A stretch of DNA of 64,000 nt, taken from assembly GCF_024170285.1 (NCBI RefSeq), contig NZ_JALJXV010000003.1, forward strand, positions 1 through 64,000. The letters run 5' to 3'. A model generated the notes under the pieces. It did no database searches, was not told where the DNA came from, and was given only the letters and a program-made list of their open reading frames with translations. The position numbers and the translations under genes were made by a program. Of the stretch, positions 41,856 to 51,251 are shown one piece after another (the first letter of the stretch is position 1; each line of letters starts with the position of its first letter). This stretch comes from Natronocella acetinitrilica. Lineage in GTDB: Bacteria; Pseudomonadota; Gammaproteobacteria; Nitrococcales; Aquisalimonadaceae.

Positions 41856-43148
41856 ATGGCCGCACAGACCCTTGCCAAGCATCGCGTCACGCTCACGGAG
41901 GCCATGGAGTATGCCGTGGCGATGGAGGTGATGATGAGCGACCCCATCGCCCACAAGGAGGAGATCGAGGCCTTCATCACGCGCGCCCGAAAGGCGCTGC
42001 GCCTCGCCGACAAGCCGCTCGTCGAGCAGCGCCATGCGCTTGATCGCGCCTTTGCGACACCAACGCTGCTGCCACTCGTCTCCCGCGCCGCCCCATCGGT
42101 GCACGAGGCCACCATGGCGCTCCTCGAGAGCGCGCCGGTGGAGTGCGCCGTCATCTATGCCGACCTGCCGGAGGCGGTCGCCACGCACCCGGCGATTCGC
42201 CGGGCGCTGCGCGCCGAGGCCGCCTTCGAGTCGCTGAACGGCCCGAGCAACGGCGGGCTCGCCATTCGCGCCAACATCGCCCGCGCGGGCATCATTCGCG
42301 CGGCGAGCGCCGAGCACCCCGCACAGGCGGTGAGCGACGTACTGCTCGCCTCCCACTCGCTCATGCCCCAGGAGCAGTGTGACAACCGCCTGCTCGCCGC
42401 TGGCGGCTTCGTCCAGTCGATGGTAAGCGAGGGCTGCGGGATCGAGGCGATCGGCATCGCCCATCACCGCTGGCGCGGTGCCGTTGACTGTCACCTTGAG
42501 GCGATCGGCTACAGCCCCAGGGCCATTCGCGAGCAAAACAGGCGGGAGCTGAAGGCGCATCGCCGCCTCGGTGAGCGCCTGGCCGGCAAGGCCGTCAAGC
42601 TGAGCGGCTTCGCCGCAGCCGGCGCGCTCGCCTGCGTCGGACTCGCCGCCTGGGTGAGCGGGGCGTCCGTGCAGGATGTGGCTGCAATCAGTGGCGAGCT
42701 CCGCGAGGTCGCCGCGCAACAGATCGCCACCCATGTGCCGAACTTCGTCGAGGGCCTTGATAACTTCCTGTCGGCGGGCGAAGCGGCCTACGACGGTGCG
42801 ACCACGCGGGCACGGGAGCGCCTTGAGATGAGCCCGGGCGGGCTGCGCGCACTCGACTTCATCGAGGGCGCCAACCAGGCCCGCCGGGCCATCGGCGCGG
42901 CCATCGGCGACGCCGCACGGGCAACGCAGGCCGCGCTCACCTACAGCCCGGAGCATGAGACCCGGGCGGAGAGCGTGCTGAAACAGCTCACCGCCGGCAT
43001 CCTCACAACCGCCGCCGGCGCCAAGCTCCTCACCCCGGGCTTTCGCCGCGCAAGGGCCCTGCTGACCGGGATGGTCGAGCGCGCCGAGCGCCGCCAGGCC
43101 CGTGTCGCCGCGCGCTGCCTTGCCGAGGATGGCGAGCACCGGCCGTAA
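41856..43148 (+). CDS. Hypothetical 430-aa protein
   Basis: Start at ATG 41856 (GAAAGGAG upstream; GTG 41853 is possible). No family recognised. Helical throughout, with one hydrophobic stretch at about 245-265 (LSGFAAAGALACVGLAAWVS) and a second near the C-terminus (LTAGILTTAAGAKLLTPG). It could be a membrane-associated or pore-forming protein. A TATAAT-like box (41824-41829) precedes it and a hairpin follows. Confidence 0.6.
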   Translation: MAAQTLAKHRVTLTEAMEYAVAMEVMMSDPIAHKEEIEAFITRARKALRLADKPLVEQRHALDRAFATPTLLPLVSRAAPSVHEATMALLESAPVECAVIYADLPEAVATHPAIRRALRAEAAFESLNGPSNGGLAIRANIARAGIIRAASAEHPAQAVSDVLLASHSLMPQEQCDNRLLAAGGFVQSMVSEGCGIEAIGIAHHRWRGAVDCHLEAIGYSPRAIREQNRRELKAHRRLGERLAGKAVKLSGFAAAGALACVGLAAWVSGASVQDVAAISGELREVAAQQIATHVPNFVEGLDNFLSAGEAAYDGATTRARERLEMSPGGLRALDFIEGANQARRAIGAAIGDAARATQAALTYSPEHETRAESVLKQLTAGILTTAAGAKLLTPGFRRARALLTGMVERAERRQARVAARCLAEDGEHRP

Positions 43149-43160
43149 TGAACTGCCTGC

Positions 43161-43196
43161 GCAAGCACCGGTGACCTGCCGCCGGTGCTTGCGCCC
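43161..43196. terminator. Long hairpin between convergent genes
   Basis: Thirteen-base-pair stem GCGCAAGCACCGG/CCGGTGCTTGCGC with a 10-nt loop, between the 430-aa gene and hup. There is no T-run, but it probably ends or protects both transcripts. Confidence 0.6.
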
Positions 43197-43201
43197 TGCC
43201 C

Positions 43202-43474
43202 TTAGTTGACCGCGGCCTTGAGCCCCGCGCCGGCCTTGAAGGTGGGCTGCTTGCTCGCGGCAATCTTGATGCTCTCCCCGGTGCGCGGATTGCGCCCCTC
43301 GCGCGCGGCGCGCTCGGTGACCCGGAAGGTGCCGAAGCCGACCAGGGTGACGTCATCACCCTTGGCAAGCGTCCTGGTGACCGCATCGGTGAGCGCGTCG
43401 AGCGCACGCCCGGCCTCCGCCTGGCTCATGCCAGCGGACTCAGCAATGGAACTGATCAGTTCGGACTTGTTCAT
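43202..43474 (-). CDS. hup: HU-family DNA-binding protein
   Basis: 90 aa, full length. [60 protein letters not shown] are the standard HU segments, with the DNA-clasping arm RNPRTGE intact. It bends DNA and helps replication, recombination and nucleoid structure. Element-encoded nucleoid proteins often lessen the cost of carrying a large plasmid. Confidence 0.93.
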   Translation of the reverse strand: MNKSELISSIAESAGMSQAEAGRALDALTDAVTRTLAKGDDVTLVGFGTFRVTERAAREGRNPRTGESIKIAASKQPTFKAGAGLKAAVN

Positions 43475-43567
43475 GGTCGGTGTATCCTCGCGGTTGGCTC
43501 GATCCAGGCTAGACGGTAGCCACAGCCGCGCGGCGACACAAGTGCCAATTGCCGAGCGGCGGGCGGA

Positions 43568-44176
43568 TCAGTTGCCGGAAAGCCCCATCCCGAGGGCGAG
43601 GATGCCCCCTGCCAGCAGCGCGCCGACCACGCACCACTGGCGCAGCAGCCGGGCGTGCAGGGCGCGGCGGTGGCGCTCGACATCCGCCGCCCGCGGGCGG
43701 CGCAGGAAGGCGATCTCGGGACGTTCGGGGTCGACCAGCACCCGCAGCCGCTGGCCGGGGGCAAGGCGGTAGACCAGCTCGGCACAGGCATCGGTCATGA
43801 ACGGCGAGACGGCGCGGCCGACATAGGCCACCCCGTCAACCTCGTAGCGGTAGCGGATCAGCACGCCATGGTGGTGCGCCATCTCATCGAGCGCCTCACG
43901 ATGCGCTGCCTGTGCTGCGGCAAGCGCCGCCTCCTCGTCGATCTCGCCGTGATAGGCGATGTCCGGGAGCAGCGTCGCCGCAGCAGGCCGCTCGCAGTTG
44001 ATGCCAAGCTCAAGCACCACGCCCCGAACCTGGCGCCAGCCCGGCATCGCCTCGGCGCGGGCGAGGAGCTCCACGATCAGCGCTTCGACCCGCGCGCCAC
44101 TCTCGCGGATGCCGGCGGCAAGCCCGCCGGCGAGAAGAAAGACCAGCACCGCGGCAAACACAAGCTCCGCTACCAT
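43568..44176 (-). CDS. DUF3592 membrane protein
   Basis: 202 aa with an N-terminal and a C-terminal transmembrane helix (ELVFAAVLVFLLAGGLAAG; VVGALLAGGILALGMGLSG). Between them is the DUF3592 strand pattern: VLIRYRYEVDGVAYVGRAVS, then LAPGQRLRVLVDPERPEIAF. The function is unknown. It overlaps by 7 nt with a related upstream gene, so the two form an operon and may form a heteromer. Confidence 0.75.
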   Translation of the reverse strand: MVAELVFAAVLVFLLAGGLAAGIRESGARVEALIVELLARAEAMPGWRQVRGVVLELGINCERPAAATLLPDIAYHGEIDEEAALAAAQAAHREALDEMAHHHGVLIRYRYEVDGVAYVGRAVSPFMTDACAELVYRLAPGQRLRVLVDPERPEIAFLRRPRAADVERHRRALHARLLRQWCVVGALLAGGILALGMGLSGN

Positions 44177-44637
44177 GCGAGCACCCCGGGGAGGACCAGC
44201 AGGTAGCCGGCGAAGACGAGCAAAAGGCCGGCCACGCGCAGGTACTCACCGCGCAGGCTGTGCGCGCCTGGCGCGAGTGCGCAGCCGACGTGCGGGCGCC
44301 CTGGGTCGACATGGACGACCACGCTGCGCGCACCCTCGAGGCTTCGCAGGAAGTTGCGTGCAGCGACATTGGGGCGCGCATGCAGGCTCAGTCGATCGAT
44401 ACCAAAGGCCCGCCCGTCGCGCTTGAAGTAGGCGTAGAAGTCGGTTTCCACACGACGGCGCAGGACGAGCCGCAGGAGCGACACGCTCTCAACCCGGGCA
44501 TAGCGAAGCTCCGCCTCGACGGCCTCCCAGCCCTTCGCCTCGGCGAGCGCGCGATCCAGCGCGATCAAGGCGCGAAACGCACTGACCAGGCGATAGAGGA
44601 GAAAGGCGCCAAAGGCGAACACGATTGCCGTTGTCAT
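44170..44637 (-). CDS. DUF3592-like membrane protein
   Basis: 155 aa. N-terminal helix (TAIVFAFGAFLLYRLVSAF) and C-terminal helix (LRVAGLLLVFAGYLLVLPGV), with a soluble middle containing VVVHVDPGRPHVGCALAPGA, the DUF3592 'DPxxPxxxxLxPG' motif. Its partner follows directly. No known role. Confidence 0.65.
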   Translation of the reverse strand: MTTAIVFAFGAFLLYRLVSAFRALIALDRALAEAKGWEAVEAELRYARVESVSLLRLVLRRRVETDFYAYFKRDGRAFGIDRLSLHARPNVAARNFLRSLEGARSVVVHVDPGRPHVGCALAPGAHSLRGEYLRVAGLLLVFAGYLLVLPGVLAW

Positions 44638-44728
44638 GGTGGCCAGTATACCCCAGCGGCTTCCGTTATTGAATATTTTTGTGTATATTAATTACCAAAG
44701 AACAATAACAAGAACCGGATGATCAGGG

Positions 44729-45097
44729 ATGAACAGCAGGCCATTGACGGCCGGTGCCGCGCGGCGGGCGCTCGAGTGCTATGCGGCGGTTGCAGGCGCA
44801 TCGGGAAGCGAGGTGACGCGACACGGACTGCGGATCCGCGCGGCGCTCTCCGGGCTTCGGGGCCGGCGGCTGCCGCGCGCCGAGCTCGCAGCCCTCATCA
44901 ATGCGATGGAGTCGGCCTGCGAGGGCGTCGAGCCCGCCGCCTTCACTCGCCGGGGCGATGCGCTCACCATCGAGTTGATCGCGCCACGCGAGAGGCTACT
45001 CGCAATCGCCGCTCGACTGGAGTCGCTCGCCAGGCTCTACCCCAGCGGGCTCCTTGTCTTTTCCCACTACGCCCTGCCCGCCCCCAGAATCCACTAG
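44729..45097 (+). CDS. Hypothetical protein
   Basis: 122 aa, not recognised. Basic N-terminus, helical, no signal peptide. It lies 66 nt before the Tus gene in the same direction, behind an AT-rich island (44668-44710), so it may share a transcript with tus. Confidence 0.55.
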   Translation: MNSRPLTAGAARRALECYAAVAGASGSEVTRHGLRIRAALSGLRGRRLPRAELAALINAMESACEGVEPAAFTRRGDALTIELIAPRERLLAIAARLESLARLYPSGLLVFSHYALPAPRIH

Positions 45098-45162
45098 CGC
45101 TGCTTGCCTGCCCGGCGCACCGGCAGCTATGCTGAGGGCCCTCCCAGCGGCGAGAGCAGGCC

Positions 45163-46053
45163 ATGTCAGCGGAAGTAGCCCTTGGCGACGTGCTCCTTGC
45201 CTTCCGCCGCCTGGTTGAGGCCACCGGGCGGCTTACCGAGACGCTTATGGGGGAGCAGCGCCCTGCCTGGGTCTGCGAGGACGGCGCGGTGATCGAGGGG
45301 GCGGCGGCACGCGAGCATGCGTGCGCACTCTACGCCGCCTACTTCCATGCCGGCAGCGAGGATGGCCGCGAGACCCGGCGCGCCTACGGGATGCTCGGCG
45401 CCTCGGAGGCGGCGCTTGAGAGGGTGCGGCTGGTCAACGATGAGAAGACACGATTCGCCGCGGCCATGCGCGCCTATCAGCGTGCACGCGGATTGCGTCG
45501 CGCGCTGCGCGAGGCGATCGCAACGGAGATCGAGTCGAGTGCCCGCGGGTGGCTGCGCTGGAGCGGGCACAGCCGCCTGCACTTAAATCACATCTACCGC
45601 CACATCCACCGCTTCGATGCGCCCCCGCAGCAGGTTGGGTTCTCCTGGTATCGCGGCAGCAGCATCAAGCGCGTCACCGCGGCCGAGGCCGAGGATGCGC
45701 TCCTTCGCCTGGCCCGCAAGGGCGGTGGTCCACACATCGACGCCCAGCTTGCAACGCTTGGCGCGCTGCGCGCCGACACGCCGCTCGCCCGCGTCCAGCG
45801 GCTGCGCCCGGCGATCCGAGCGAACCTGACCTGGCAGGAGGCGGACGGCACCACCGTGAGCCGCACCGTGCGCGCGGCGCTGCCCTTTCTGGTGCGCTGC
45901 GACAGGGGGAGTCCCCTGCCCCGCCACCCGGAGCAGGCGCTGCCCGCCGAGCCGCCCGGCAGCGAGGCCCGGCTGGTGCGCTCTGACCGGATCATCGACC
46001 CCGAGCCACTGCTGCCAAGCCTGCGCGTTCATGCCTACCAGCGGCGTGCCTGA
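45163..46053 (+). CDS. tus: Tus-family replication terminator protein
   Basis: 296 aa (E. coli Tus is 309). Alignable segments by eye: [20 protein letters not shown] matches [40 protein letters not shown] matches the RFGWANKHIIKNLHRDE region; [35 protein letters not shown] and the final [11 protein letters not shown] match the end LIIPRLHLYVAD. Tus binds Ter sites and stops replication forks from one side. It suggests that the element has a defined replication terminus. The C-terminal match is the best evidence; identity overall is low. Confidence 0.8.
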   Translation: [296 protein letters not shown]

Positions 46054-46160
46054 AGCGGCAAAAGCTGGCAGTGTGGCCCAAAACCGCTATACTCCCCGGC
46101 GGGACTTGAGCCGCGTCGCTCCAAGACGCACTAACAACCAAAAAGATAAGGAAGCGTTCG

Positions 46161-49100
46161 GTGAAGGAGGACACCATCACTGACGAATTGCTATTGCGCG
46201 AGACACCTGAAGCAATGGATGACACAGAGGAGCTGGTTGCAATCGGCGAGAGCACGACCTGGAACGGGGTCTACGGGTCGGCAGGTAGTCTTGAGATCGC
46301 AAAAACCTACCGGGCCAATGGCTTCAGAACGGGGATGCTTGTCACCCGCAACGACCGCCAGGCTGAGAACGCGATCGGCGAGCTGCGTCTTTTCCTTGGC
46401 GCCGACTGTCCAGAGCTCTACTACATCCCTGACACCGAGACCCTGCCCTACGACCAGGAGTCGCCACACCCCGGGCTGATTTCCGATCGCTCAAGCACGC
46501 TCTACCACCTCAGTCAGGCCGCGCAGGCCGGACGGCCGATCATCATCATTGCTTCGATCTCCAACCTGATGCGTCGCATCGCCGGGCGAGAGCACTGGAT
46601 CGACAGCGGCATTCGCCTGGCGCTCGGCGAGGCCCTGAGCCCCCAGGCGCTGACCGATGGTCTGCTTGAGCGCGGCTACCGGCGGGTCAGCGTGGTCGAG
46701 GAGATTGGCGAGTTTGCCGTGCGCCCCCAGGGCGTGATCGACGCCTGGCCGGTTGGCCCGGACAGCCCGGTGCGCGTGCGTGTCAGCGACGGGCATGTGC
46801 GTGCCATCGACAGCCTCAATATCGACACGCAGCGCGCCGCGGCCGATGACAAGGGGACGCTCGTATTTCTCCCGGCGCGTGAAATGCCGGTCACCGCGGC
46901 CGCCATCGAGCGCTTCAGAAACGCCTGGCGCCGGCGCTTTACCCGCACCATGGGCGATGAGACCTATGATGCGATCGCCGGCGGCGCGATACCAAGCGGC
47001 ATCGAGTACTACCTGCCCTTTTTCACCGAAACGGCGACCCTGCTCGACTTCCTGCCCGACGACGGCCAGCTCTTCCTCGCCGAGGGCGCGATCAGCGAGA
47101 GCCATGCGCATTGGCGCAGTGTGGGCGAGCGCTACATCGACCTCACCAGCCACGGCGCTCGCCAGCTCCTCCGCCCCGAGGAGCTCTGGGTCGAGCCCGG
47201 CGAGATCATCGCGGCCGTCAGGGCGCGCGAGAGCGTGATCATGACCGAGGCGGTGGCCGGACCCGGCGCCGAGGGCGCGCGCGTCGACGTCGGCAGCCTG
47301 CCGACCGAGATGACCCGCCAGGAGAACCTGCGCGCCGCCATTGCGGCACTCCGCCCCTGGTTCTCCATGGCGGAGCGGATCTTCTTCGTGATGCGCTCAG
47401 AAGCCCGCCGCCAGCAGATGGATATCCTCTGCAAGATGCTCCGCCAGAAAGCCGAATGGGTGAATGGCTGGGATGACTTCATGGATGGCAGCATGCGCGT
47501 TGGCATCGGCATTGGCGCGATGGAGGCAGGCTTTTACCTGCCGCGGCAGGGGCTTCTGGTGATGACCGAGAAGGAGATCTTCGGGCAGCCGATCTACCAG
47601 AAGGACGCCGATCGCAGCGAGGGCCAGGCCGCCATCGGCGACGACCAGCTCGACATGCTCTCCCCCGGCGACCCGATCGTGCACGTCCAGAACGGAGTCG
47701 GGCGGCTTGATACCATCGAGCCGCTCACCTTCGGCGGTGTTGAGCGCGACTTCCTGACCATTGCCTACGACGCGGAAACGCGGGTCTTCGTCAAGATGGA
47801 GGATCTTGACCTGGTGATGCCCTACGCGGGCACCAACAGCGAAATGGCGCCATTCGATGCGGCGAAGAGCAAGCGCTGGATCAAGGGACTGGCCGAGGCG
47901 CAGAAGCACGTGCGCGAGATCGCCCGGGACCTCATCCGCCTCGATGAGCGCAGGCGCGCAACACCGGGCATTGCCTTCGATGAGCCGGGCGGTGAGTACG
48001 AGCGCTTCGCCAATGAGTTCCCGTTCCAGGAAACCCGCGACCAGGCCCAGGCGATCAGCGACATCATCGACGACATGATTGCGCCAACGCCCATGGACCG
48101 CGTGGTCTGCGGGGATGTTGGTTTCGGCAAGACCGAGGTGGCCATGCGGGCGGCGTTCGTCGCCGCGGCGAGCGGCTACCAGGTCGCGGTGATGGTGCCG
48201 ACCACCCTGCTTGCCTCGCAGCACTTCGAGTCCTTCCGCCGGCGCTTCGCCTCCTTTGAGTATCGGATCGAGCTGCTGGCGCGCAGTGACGAGCGCAGTG
48301 CCGACCGGCACATCGTGCGCGCGGCCAATGCGGGCGAGGTGGATATTCTGATCGGCACGCACCGGTTGCTGCAGGGCGATATCAGCCTTCCCCGCCTGGG
48401 GCTTCTGGTGGTCGACGAGGAGCACCGCTTCGGCGTCCAGCAGAAGGCACGACTGCGCGAGCTGCGCGGCGAGGTCGATGCGCTGGCGCTCACGGCAACA
48501 CCCATCCCGCGCACCCTCTCGCTCGCCATGCATGGCATTCGCGATCTCTCCATCATTGCCACACCGCCGGCGAAGCGCCTGTCAATCCGCACAACCGCAC
48601 AGCGCTGGTCGGCAACGCTTGTGAGCGAGGCGGTCTCCCGTGAGCGCCAGCGCGAGGGCCAGGTCTTCTATGTCCACAACCGTGTGGAGAGCATCGACGC
48701 GGTGGCAGAGGAGCTCACGAGGCTACTCCCGGACGCCGACATCCGCATTGCCCACGGCAAGATGGCCGAGGCCGAGCTCGAGGCGGTCATGAGCGCCTTC
48801 TATCGCCACGAGTTCGACGTTCTGCTCTGTACCACCATCATCGAGACCGGGATCGACATTCCCAATGCGAACACCATCATCATCGACCAGGCGGAGAACT
48901 TCGGCCTCGCGCAGCTCCATCAGCTGCGTGGCCGCGTCGGGCGCTCCCACCGCCAGGCCTACGCCTACATGCTCACCCGTGCGGATGCCCTGAGCGAGAC
49001 GGCCGAGCGGCGACTGCGGGCACTGAGCGAGGCCACCAAGCTTGGCCAGGGCTACATGCTCGCCGCCCATGACCTTGAGATTCGCGGCGCCGGGGAGCTC

Positions 49101-49658
49101 CTCGGCGAGGAGCAGAGCGGGAGCATTCAGGCGATCGGCTTCCAGCTCTACATGCGGCTGCTTGAGCGCGCCATCGAGGCGCTGAAGGCCGGCGAGGAGA
49201 TCGATGAGGGGCTGTCCCTGACCAATGCCGCCACCATCGAGATCGGACTCGGGGGGCACATCCCCCCGGAGCTGATCGACGAGCCCGGGCTTCGCCTTGG
49301 CTACTACAAGCGCCTGGTCTCGGTGGCGGACCGGGATGAGGTCGATCGCCTGGCTGAGGAGATCGCTGATCGCTTCGGCGAGCCACCGAAGGCACTCCAG
49401 GCGCTACTTCGCATCAGCAACCTGCGTGCCGCGCTGCGCCGGGCAGGCGTGCACAAGGTGATCGCCGATGACGGGGCGGTGACCCTCGACTTCCGCTCAT
49501 TCCGAAGCGTGCGCCTTGCCACCTTGTTCACGATGATCGAGCGCGACGAAACCCTCGCGATCAGCGACGACGGCCGCCAGGTGATCCTCTCCGCGGCCGA
49601 GGGCCCCGACCTGGCAGAGCACATCATCGACTTCTGCGAGGCCATCACGGCCGCCTAG
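46161..49658 (+). CDS. mfd: Mfd, transcription-repair coupling factor
   Basis: 1165 aa, full length. UvrB-like N-terminal domains (YIPDTETLPYDQESPHPGLI, LMRRIAGREHW), RNA-polymerase-interacting domain around residues 500-560 (IVHVQNGVGRLDTIEPLTFG, FVKMEDLDLVMPYAG), translocase domains with Walker A GDVGFGKTEVA (about 650), DEEH in VVDEEHRFGVQQKARL (about 750), TATPIPRTLSLAMHGIRDLS, GIDIPNANTIIID, QLRGRVGRSHRQAYAYM, and a C-terminal autoregulatory domain. It displaces stalled RNA polymerase and recruits UvrA. The start is GTG 46161 after AAGGAA. Sequence is somewhat divergent in the RID, as expected for an element-borne copy. Confidence 0.95.
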   Translation: MKEDTITDELLLRETPEAMDDTEELVAIGESTTWNGVYGSAGSLEIAKTYRANGFRTGMLVTRNDRQAENAIGELRLFLGADCPELYYIPDTETLPYDQESPHPGLISDRSSTLYHLSQAAQAGRPIIIIASISNLMRRIAGREHWIDSGIRLALGEALSPQALTDGLLERGYRRVSVVEEIGEFAVRPQGVIDAWPVGPDSPVRVRVSDGHVRAIDSLNIDTQRAAADDKGTLVFLPAREMPVTAAAIERFRNAWRRRFTRTMGDETYDAIAGGAIPSGIEYYLPFFTETATLLDFLPDDGQLFLAEGAISESHAHWRSVGERYIDLTSHGARQLLRPEELWVEPGEIIAAVRARESVIMTEAVAGPGAEGARVDVGSLPTEMTRQENLRAAIAALRPWFSMAERIFFVMRSEARRQQMDILCKMLRQKAEWVNGWDDFMDGSMRVGIGIGAMEAGFYLPRQGLLVMTEKEIFGQPIYQKDADRSEGQAAIGDDQLDMLSPGDPIVHVQNGVGRLDTIEPLTFGGVERDFLTIAYDAETRVFVKMEDLDLVMPYAGTNSEMAPFDAAKSKRWIKGLAEAQKHVREIARDLIRLDERRRATPGIAFDEPGGEYERFANEFPFQETRDQAQAISDIIDDMIAPTPMDRVVCGDVGFGKTEVAMRAAFVAAASGYQVAVMVPTTLLASQHFESFRRRFASFEYRIELLARSDERSADRHIVRAANAGEVDILIGTHRLLQGDISLPRLGLLVVDEEHRFGVQQKARLRELRGEVDALALTATPIPRTLSLAMHGIRDLSIIATPPAKRLSIRTTAQRWSATLVSEAVSRERQREGQVFYVHNRVESIDAVAEELTRLLPDADIRIAHGKMAEAELEAVMSAFYRHEFDVLLCTTIIETGIDIPNANTIIIDQAENFGLAQLHQLRGRVGRSHRQAYAYMLTRADALSETAERRLRALSEATKLGQGYMLAAHDLEIRGAGELLGEEQSGSIQAIGFQLYMRLLERAIEALKAGEEIDEGLSLTNAATIEIGLGGHIPPELIDEPGLRLGYYKRLVSVADRDEVDRLAEEIADRFGEPPKALQALLRISNLRAALRRAGVHKVIADDGAVTLDFRSFRSVRLATLFTMIERDETLAISDDGRQVILSAAEGPDLAEHIIDFCEAITAA

Positions 49659-49922
49659 CGCCCCGGCAACGCGCCCAAAAGCGCGTCCAAAAGCACGCGG
49701 ATGGCGGCGCTGGTGGCGCGCCCAGTGCGCACGCAAGCGACTGCACACCCGGGAGGAGGCCGCCTCGCCGAGCGACTCAAGCGCGGCTGTGAGCACGGTG
49801 TCAGAGACCGCCTCCCAGCCGGCGAGCTCTGCCGGATAGAGCGCTGTGCGGTTGGCCGCGGCGAGCAGCATGCCGCCGATCCTTGCCGTGTAGCGTATTG
49901 CAGGGCGCTGGTCCTGTTGCAT
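49497..49922 (-). CDS. Doubtful hypothetical protein overlapping mfd
   Basis: ATG 49922 follows GGAG and lies behind an AT-rich island (49948-49976), and the first 80 residues look protein-like (QQDQRPAIRYTARIGGMLLA). The frame, however, runs 160 nt into the 3' end of mfd on the opposite strand before stopping, which is unusual. It may be a shorter gene with a sequence error or not a gene. Confidence 0.35.
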   Translation of the reverse strand: MQQDQRPAIRYTARIGGMLLAAANRTALYPAELAGWEAVSDTVLTAALESLGEAASSRVCSRLRAHWARHQRRHPRAFGRAFGRVAGALGGRDGLAEVDDVLCQVGALGRGEDHLAAVVADREGFVALDHREQGGKAHASE

Positions 49923-50063
49923 CGGGGGCTCCATCGTCGGGACGCACATTATTTTATATTCTTTTTATTAATATTTGAAGCCCAGAGACAGGCATCGGAC
50001 GTCACCGTCGGTTGACGTGTGGCTTTCATAACAGTATAATTATTTAAACCATGAGGAGCCACC

Positions 50064-50672
50064 ATGCGACAATCACCCACCGCGCGGCCCGTGGCCGCCA
50101 GCTGCTTTGAGGTCACCGCAGCTGCCGGATCCGGCCTGTTCTTCATCCACGAGGCCGCCAGGCGCCTTGTCTTTGCCACGCCCCACGCCCAGGGTGACAT
50201 CACCCTGGATGGCGAATGCCTCGACGCGGCGCTTAGATGCCTCGATCGGGACACGCTCCTTGAAATACTCCATGGCGAGCCCGACGCGCTCGACTACGAG
50301 CAGACTCTTGCCTTCTACGAGAGACAGATCGAGGACGCACTCAATGACGACCCGGAGTGGGGCTTCACACCCGTGCAAGCGCGCCTTGCCCGCGTGCTGA
50401 TCGCCCACTGGCGCGGCGAGCGCTTCGAGAGCGCCGAGGACTTCCAGCAGCGCGGCTGGCGCCGCCTTGCCACGACACTCTTCGACATGACGCGCTTCGA
50501 CGGCCTCAGCGCCACGGCCGCCGACATCGAGCGAATCGAGGAGGTGTTCTCACGGCCGGTTGCCGTCAGCACCTACCCCCATGAGATACTCGCGTTCTGG
50601 GAGGACTACTGGCAGCCCTTCCTGCGCCACTACCTGCGCCGGGACACGCTCATGCTGGTCAGCAACGCCTAG
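50064..50672 (+). CDS. Hypothetical protein
   Basis: 202 aa, not recognised. Mixed alpha/beta N-terminus, then acidic helical stretches (YEQTLAFYERQIEDALNDDP) with many aromatics near the C-terminus (LAFWEDYWQPFLRHYL). TATAAT (50035-50040) and ATGAGGAG lie just upstream. It seems to be expressed from its own promoter. Confidence 0.55.
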   Translation: MRQSPTARPVAASCFEVTAAAGSGLFFIHEAARRLVFATPHAQGDITLDGECLDAALRCLDRDTLLEILHGEPDALDYEQTLAFYERQIEDALNDDPEWGFTPVQARLARVLIAHWRGERFESAEDFQQRGWRRLATTLFDMTRFDGLSATAADIERIEEVFSRPVAVSTYPHEILAFWEDYWQPFLRHYLRRDTLMLVSNA

Positions 50673-50807
50673 AGCGGCGAGGTTGACGAAAACATTAAAT
50701 AATGCTATATTATTTATAGGTCGGTGACTGCAGGGACGCAGGCTCGTGTCGACACCGGCTGCACGCAATCAGGCCACGACGGAGGGGGGAGACAACCGGG
50801 AGAGACC

Positions 50808-51251
50808 ATGCGGACCCACACACTCGGCTGGCTGAAGGCCGCCGCCGGCATGCTCGGCGCCATGGCGCTTGTTGCAGGCGCGCAGGCGACACTGAGCGCA
50901 GGCGCGGCAACCGACGGCTCAATCGCCATGCTGCTCGCCTCGCCGCTGCTGCTGCTTGCCGCCGCGGCACTCTACGCGCACCTGGTCAGCGCGCCGCTGC
51001 GTGTCAGGCGAGCCCCCCTGGTTCGCTGGCATCGGCGCGCCCTTGTTGGCTGCGCGCAGGTCCCGGTTGCGCTGACCGCGAGCGCCATCGGACTCACCCT
51101 GGTGATCCTGCCCGGCATGATCGCCGCAGCGCTCGCCGAGGCCGGTGTGCCCGGCCCGGGCGTGCTCGCGATCATGGCCTGCACGGCAGCGGCAAGTGTG
51201 ATGACGCTGACACTGCGTGGCGCCTCACCCGCCACCACCGCACGCACATGA
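50808..51251 (+). CDS. Membrane protein of unknown function
   Basis: 147 aa from ATG 50808 (the frame opens at 50724). Four hydrophobic helices: LKAAAGMLGAMALVAGAQA, IAMLLASPLLLLAAAALYAH, CAQVPVALTASAIGLTLVIL, and VLAIMACTAAASVMTLTL. It overlaps the next gene by 4 nt, so the two are coupled. Confidence 0.6.
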   Translation: MRTHTLGWLKAAAGMLGAMALVAGAQATLSAGAATDGSIAMLLASPLLLLAAAALYAHLVSAPLRVRRAPLVRWHRRALVGCAQVPVALTASAIGLTLVILPGMIAAALAEAGVPGPGVLAIMACTAAASVMTLTLRGASPATTART

